Positions 59,028 to 64,000 of a stretch of 64,000 nt of DNA are shown here, one piece after another. This stretch comes from Viola odorata. Lineage: Eukaryota > Streptophyta > Magnoliopsida > Malpighiales > Violaceae. The DNA is taken from contig OY829537.1 of the NCBI GenBank assembly GCA_963691705.1, positions 75,661,352 through 75,725,351 on the forward strand, given 5' to 3'. A program made the translations under genes and the position numbers. Numbering within the stretch: the stretch's first letter is position 1; the number at the start of each line of letters is the position of its first letter. The notes under the pieces are model-generated. The model did no database searches. It was not told the origin of the DNA and saw only the letters and a list, made by a program, of their open reading frames with translations.

Positions 59028-59939
59028 TGTCGCGCCCCGAAAATTAAAAAATCGCGAGTATACGACGAATCTGAGACCTTACGATGCTCGACATAAAAGG
59101 ATGTCTCGCAACATGCAATGAAGTCGCCACCCTAATATTTGTTTCAAGGCTTAGGGAACCTAATCGTCATGGCATAAAAAATAATAATAAAAAAAAAACT
59201 AAAGGCACAAAAAAGGGTCTAAACCCAAGAACAAAGGTTCGGGGTCGTATTATGGACTCAGGAAGGTGTTAGGCACCCGAGTCACATCCGAAAACGGTTA
59301 CTGGTTGATAAGAGAGGTGTTTAAAAGATGTTTGATAAAAATGCATTTTAAAAGGGGGCCCTCAGAGGAATCGTCACTTTAGTCTTTTCCATGATCGTGA
59401 CCGTTCAAGAATAATTAATCGTTGGACGGGGTTACCATTTTAAAAATCTTTTCGGACGGGGTTACCATTTTCAAGACCGATCGATTATTCCTGACCGTAT
59501 TGTGATGGGACTGGATTTTCCGTAAGACTGAATGAGCGCCCTCTTTTTCATCATCGGGCCATGCATGATTAAATTAATTACTAAGTGATTCTGTCATGGA
59601 TTGCTAACAGAGTACAAATTTAAATGAGAGATATTTTAAAATGATAAACCGATGTGGGATCGAAGCCACCAAATACATGCAGTCAATATAAGCGGAATTT
59701 AAAATCAAACGAACATGGCATTTAAAGCGAGTCATTTAAATAAGTTGTTCATGTGGGTTGATTTTAATTCTAGCAATTCTATATATCATGCATACGATTA
59801 ATATTTACGGAAAGCTTCGAATAAATAAAAGGGTAAGAAAGGAGTACTTTCGAGCGAAGCTTAAATTTTAAACCTACAAAATGAGAGTGTTAGTGATGGC
59901 TCGAAAAATAAATAAGCAGTTTATGAATGTGAGAATTTA

Positions 59940-60640
59940 AATAATAGTTGATATTTATCAAAAAATTAAACAATAATTTTGACGAGTACGAAGATAAAAA
60001 TGACGATTTGATAAGTGCAGGAAAATTTAAATGATGATTTGATGCATACAAAAATTTAAATGATGATTTGACGAGTACGAAGATAAAAACGATGACAGTT
60101 GATAAGTGCGAGAAATTTAAATGATGATTCGATGCATGCGAGAATTTAAATGATGGTTTGACGAGTACGAGAAATTTAAATGATGACAGTTGATAAGTGC
60201 GAGAATTTTAAATGATGATTCGATGCATGCGAGAATTTAAATGATGATTTGACGAAAAATTAAAGATTTGATGATTTGCAGGAAAATTTAACAGTTGATG
60301 ATTTGCAGAAAAATTAAACAGTTGATATTTACAGAAAATTAGACAGTTGATATTTGCAAAAAAATTAAGCAGTTGGCGATTTGCATAAAAATTAAGCAAT
60401 TGAAGATTTGCAGAAAATTAAGCAATTGATGATTTGCAGAATTTAAAGCAGTTGATATTTGCGAGAATTTAAAGCAGTTGATATTTGCGAGAATTAAAAA
60501 AGCGACCGATCATATATGCGGTAAATTAAATGACTGAATTTAAATTGCGGAAAATTAAAGTGCGGAGAATTTGAACAGTTGATAGGATGCGGAGAATAAA
60601 TTGCGGAAATTTAAACAGTTGATAGGTGCAAAATTTTAAA
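59940..60640. repeat. Minisatellite inside LTR D
   Basis: Two interleaved arrays. Units of about 30-35 bp around AATTTAAATGATGATT with TGCATGCGAG or GACGAGTACG run to about 60260. Units of about 25 bp around CAGTTGATATTTGCAGAAAATTAA follow to about 60640. Confidence 0.75.
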
Positions 60641-61427
60641 GAGATAGTACGAAAAATAATCATAACGAAACATACGAGGGTTGTTACGAGAAAAAGCTAA
60701 ACATTTCATGCATATAATATACAAAAAAAATAAATCACAACCCCCAAAAATATCATACGAAGCATGCGAGCATTTTACGAAAAACACGACCCGAGATCTC
60801 GAAAAGAATGAAAATGGGTCGGGACCATTTTGAAAAACAAAAGAAATGGGCCAGGAATAGTTCCTGGCCCAAAAATCACATTTTTTAGGGTGATGGGTTG
60901 AGCCCATCACCTTTCTCTCCTTCCCGCGTTGAATAAGCCCAACATGGGCACTATTCATCATCTTCCTCATGTCGTCGGAGCCACTCCCGGCGACGGGGAG
61001 CTCCGACTCGACGGCCAAATCGCCTGGTTTTGAGCTCCTAGGAGAGCTCTCCTCCTCCACAACATGATCCCGCAAAAATTAAAACTTAAAACACGTAAGA
61101 ACAACATTTAATTTCATAAAAATGTTAAAATGATAATTAACGAAAAACTTGAAATTCGATCATTTCATTCAACGAATCAACAAATAAAAAGCATGGTAAT
61201 TATCTACAGCATGCATATGAATTAATACGACACAAACCAGCAGTTGGTTTAATCAAAACCTCAACCAAATAATTAAGGCCGAAAATGGTTGAGAAACGGC
61301 GAGGACCAACTCACCAAAAAGCTTGAAACTGTGGCAACTAACTCTCTAAATGAGTAGTCGGTTAAGAGGGAGAAGGAGCCAAAAGCTCTGGGTGAATTCG
61401 TGTAAAAAATGGAGAGGGGCAGTGGCC

Positions 61428-61435
61428 TATTTATA
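61428..61435 (-). promoter_or_regulatory. TATA box of LTR D
   Basis: TATAAATA on the minus strand, in the palindrome CCTATAAATAGG. A GC-rich island (61440-61640) lies just upstream in transcription direction. Confidence 0.6.
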
Positions 61436-61644
61436 GGCTGAGATCGCGTGAGGGTGAGGCGCGGCGCTGCGCGTGGAGGAGCCAGGGCGTGCGCTGGCGG
61501 GGATAGGGCATGTGCTGGCGGGGCTAGGCCGTTGGTGATGATGGCGGACAGGGCAGGAAGCGACGGGAGCAAGCAGCTCGGTGGCTTACTCCGCTGCTGC
61601 TCGTCGTCACCGTATATGTGCACCATGCACACTTAAATGGTGGG

Positions 61645-61686
61645 CCGTTGATCTAGTTGACTTTCCTTGGTCAACCAGATCAACGG
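61645..61686. repeat. Hairpin with paired W-box cores in LTR D
   Basis: 17-base arms with one mismatch around an 8-base loop. Each arm contains TTGAC/GTCAA. Confidence 0.6.
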
Positions 61687-62371
61687 TGATGATCAACTTG
61701 GCCTTTTAACTTATTTAAATGGCCTCGAGCCATTTTCGTGAATAAACGTTCTGAATTTTTGAGCCAAAAGCGCCAGCGCGTAGAGAAAAATAAGACTAGT
61801 TTAACAGTCTACAACGAATGAAGAATTTTTTTCGTTTAATGTGTTTATTTTCTCGTTTAGAAACATGAATATGTTCGAATAAAAAATAAATGACGTTACA
61901 ACGAAAATTGCACGAGACGAAGTTGACTGGTGTGAATGAAAAAAAGAGTAGGTAATTATCAACTGAAGAAATAACACGTTCGATCAATGGTCCGAGTGAA
62001 TTTACTCGGGTCCAATTAAAGCTCGAACAAAAAATAATAAAACAATAAAAAAATGCTAAAAAATGATAAAATACTAAAAATCCTAAATTTTATGCGATGA
62101 CCTAAAACGGAAAAATAAATAGAAAATGGCTAACAGATAATTAAAAATATGATTTTTAAGGCTGAAAATAATAATAATAATAATAATGAAAATACGTGAC
62201 GAAAAATTAAAAATGCGATTTCGAATGCTGACGATGACAATGATGATGATAAAATGCGATGAGAATTAAAAATACTAACAATAGTAAATTAATTAAAAAT
62301 GACAGTAAGTTAAATAAAATAACAGAAATGATAAATTCAATTTCAATGGCATCAAAATTCGGGTATCAACA

Positions 62372-62790
62372 GTTGCCCCCTCTTTACTGTCTTATCGAAG
62401 TATTTGATAAGTAGTAAAGACGGTTGCCCCCGTATATCTGAATTTTGGCGACACAACAGGTCTTACCTTAAAAGAGCGTGATGACGTCCCTCTAGGAGGA
62501 AAAAGTTTGTTGATGTCACTCTGGGAGGAGATAAGTCATAGATGTCACTATGGGAGGAGGTAATTGTTGACGTCACTCTGGGAGGAGATAAGTCATAGAT
62601 GTCACTCTGGGAGGAGATGTAATTTGATGATGTCATTCGTTGATATCACTCTAGGAGGAGATATATCGTAGATGTCAATCTGATGGGATAATTTTGATGT
62701 TGTCGCTCTGGGAGGAGGTATGTTTTTGAGGGTGTTATTCGGTGATGAGGGAATTGATGTTGTCAGTCTGGGAGGAATAGATTTGTTAGT
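62372..62790 (-). repeat. Element D internal end with tandem repeats
   Basis: After the polypurine tract is a stem-loop (TCTTTACT...AGTAAAGA, 62382-62421). About nine copies of GATGTCACTCTGGGAGGAGAT-like units follow from 62480 to 62780, some degenerate. No coding sequence before T3 interrupts at 62791. Confidence 0.65.
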
Positions 62791-63315
62791 TGATAACAAT
62801 TGGAATGCTCCTGACGGCAACATTGGGGCTACGGCATCTATCCTGGACAAGTTTCTAAACGTTTCCCTGAAATGCCAACCTATCGCCGGGGCCGGCGGAA
62901 GTTACCTAGGATGGTCGACTTCAGCGGGGGGGAACTCACGCATCTTTACACGCACGGCGTCATCCCATCTAGGGGATCGGAGAATATATCGCCCCAGATA
63001 GGCCTCACTCGATTATCGCCCGCGATGACGGACCTGATATCGCTAGCAGCGATATCTTCAGACGGTGTCTACCCCTATCGCTGTCAGGTATCGCTAATTT
63101 CGGTCTATAAATACCCCCACCTTATCAAACAGAAGGGGAGATCGAGATCATCTTGGAGAAACTCTACTACTTTGAAAACTTGAACTGACTTAAGCATCGG
63201 AGTGTCTACGCCGGAGTCCCCCTCCGGAGCTTTGCAGGTACCTCCGACGTCGACCGCCTGCTGTACGACCACCTGTGGCTGCCGTTCCGCTCAGAAGAGG
63301 TCTCAGATCTTATCA
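62791..63315 (+). repeat. T3 5' LTR
   Basis: TGATAAC...CTTATCA, 525 bp, with a short G run (62925-62931), TATAAATA near 63105 and the TAAGCATCGGAGTGTCTACGCC block. Primer site TGGTGCTTTCATTGAGAG follows at 63318-63335. Confidence 0.88.
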
Positions 63316-63400
63316 AATGGTGCTTTCATTGAGAGCTTTGGTGTATTAAGTGAGCGTCCTTAATAGCCAAGCTCTGTTCGGTCGGAAGAGTGGAACGGTT

Positions 63401-64000
63401 ATGACAGCCGGATCGGAGCCGGTCCGATCAACATTCTCTAATATTCCTTTCTCAACACGCAGGCGGTTGTTCCCCTTTGCTACTGCTGATCTCTCTATGA
63501 CGTCACAACCAACTATTTCGGGATCTCTGGACCTTTCGGTCGGGATCGCCGGAGGATCTGTCTCTTCGCAGACGGTTATTTCTTCATCACAGACTGTGGG
63601 ATCTGATCTTTATACACCTCTTTCAGGAGGATTTGTGCCTAGTAATAATAATCCCTTTGCTATGGAAATAGCGGCTCTTCGTTCCCGCTTGGAATATTTG
63701 ACTGACATGGTCACAAGAATCACGCCCGGCGTTTCTGGATCTAATGTTCCTCCTCGCATCACGTTCACACCATCTATTATTGCTGATCGACCTTTGCCGT
63801 TGTTCCCAGAAAACTCCCAAATGCCTCTGTCGGTGGGAGATCCCCCGGTTAGTCTTGTACAGCTCACTCAAGGAAGAGTAGAGGCTTATGTACCACAAAT
63901 GCCGCAAGGACTCTATCCCCAGGAAGACAGGCAGCTTGAGGCGTTAAGGAACCGTTGGGCCGGACGGAGGGAAGGAACAAACAGGAGTTTATCTCCCGAA
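63401..64000 (+). CDS. T3 gag, N-terminal part, open to window end
   Basis: From the ATG at 63401 the frame stays open for 200 codons to the last base. It matches T1 gag (LFPFATADLS, EIAALRSRLEYLT, VQLTQGRVE, RNRW) with many substitutions. This N-terminal region precedes the canonical Gag domain, which would lie beyond the window. No stop or frameshift is seen here, so T3 may be better preserved than T1. Confidence 0.8.
   Translation, partial: MTAGSEPVRSTFSNIPFSTRRRLFPFATADLSMTSQPTISGSLDLSVGIAGGSVSSQTVISSSQTVGSDLYTPLSGGFVPSNNNPFAMEIAALRSRLEYLTDMVTRITPGVSGSNVPPRITFTPSIIADRPLPLFPENSQMPLSVGDPPVSLVQLTQGRVEAYVPQMPQGLYPQEDRQLEALRNRWAGRREGTNRSLSPE

Larger units (their letters stand above)
59028..62371 (-). 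repeat. Long LTR of element D (3' LTR)
   Basis: On the minus strand it starts TGTTGATACCCGAATTT at 62371 and ends GGGCGCGACA at 59028, so TG...CA. It is 3344 bp. A polypurine tract (AAAGAGGGGGCAAC, minus strand, 62385-62372) precedes it, which marks it as a 3' LTR with the body to the right. It contains GGTGTTAGGCACCC, common in long plant LTRs. It interrupts Athila C. Lineage not resolved. Confidence 0.65.
62791..64000 (+). mobile_element. Tat-type element T3, 5' end
   Basis: 5' LTR, primer site and the beginning of gag, in the same order as T1. It continues past the window. TTAGT (62786-62790) should be its left target-site copy. Confidence 0.85.

Noticed and set aside
59940..60640. CRISPR-like array
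   Set aside because: Units are contiguous and diverged without unique spacers, and the context is a plant LTR.
1..64000. tRNA, rRNA or snoRNA genes
   Set aside because: No cloverleaf, rRNA core or box C/D pattern was recognised by reading. A covariance-model scan could still find short ones.

Overview
This is nuclear DNA of a flowering plant, probably a eudicot. It is a transposon-dense interval with one recognisable host gene, a five-exon cytosolic ribosomal protein S26 gene at 36881-38610 (+). Everything else with coding potential belongs to LTR retrotransposons (Ty3/gypsy: Athila-type, Tat-type, chromovirus-type), a hAT transposase remnant, a PIF/Harbinger element and small inverted-repeat elements. 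No bacterial, viral-capsid, rRNA, tRNA or CRISPR feature was seen. A run of exactly 200 N (918-1117) marks an assembly gap.

Left half (1-31260): a hAT transposase remnant (30099-31260, -) was hit by an Athila element (A, -). A's LTR was then hit by a chromovirus (9451-27930, -, TSD CTAAC). One LTR of that chromovirus was hit by a complete 16.0-kb Tat element, T1 (9711-25725, +, TSD GGACT). A second, left-truncated Tat element, T2 (about 5660-9315, +), sits in the same A LTR. The intact chromovirus LTR at 26605-27930 serves as an empty-site reference for the T1 insertion.

Middle (31507-41100): a decayed PIF/Harbinger element with Myb/SANT ORF1 and DDE transposase ends about 150 bp before the RPS26 start codon. 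Downstream of RPS26 is a 718-bp Stowaway-like element flanked by TA.

Right half (41100-64000): an Athila element C (-) is interrupted by a full-length Athila element B (44288-56605, +, TSD AAGAC). It is also interrupted by a 66-bp foldback in its RT, and at 59028 by a long-LTR element D (-). D is itself interrupted by a third Tat element, T3 (62791 to beyond the window end, +).

The most interesting content is the 7-kb antisense gene cassette of T1 (17336-24384). Downstream of the sense gag-pol it carries four genes on the opposite strand: two paralogous, intron-containing genes with a gypsy-type transposon domain plus a coiled coil (aORF1, aORF2), a small basic/acidic nuclear-type protein (aORF3) and a 125-residue helical protein (aORF4). 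Each has a TATA-like box upstream, and order, intron phase and exon-1 length are kept in T2. Gag-pol supplies ordinary retrotransposition functions (Gag, protease, RT, two RNase H domains, integrase). The function of the antisense genes is unknown.
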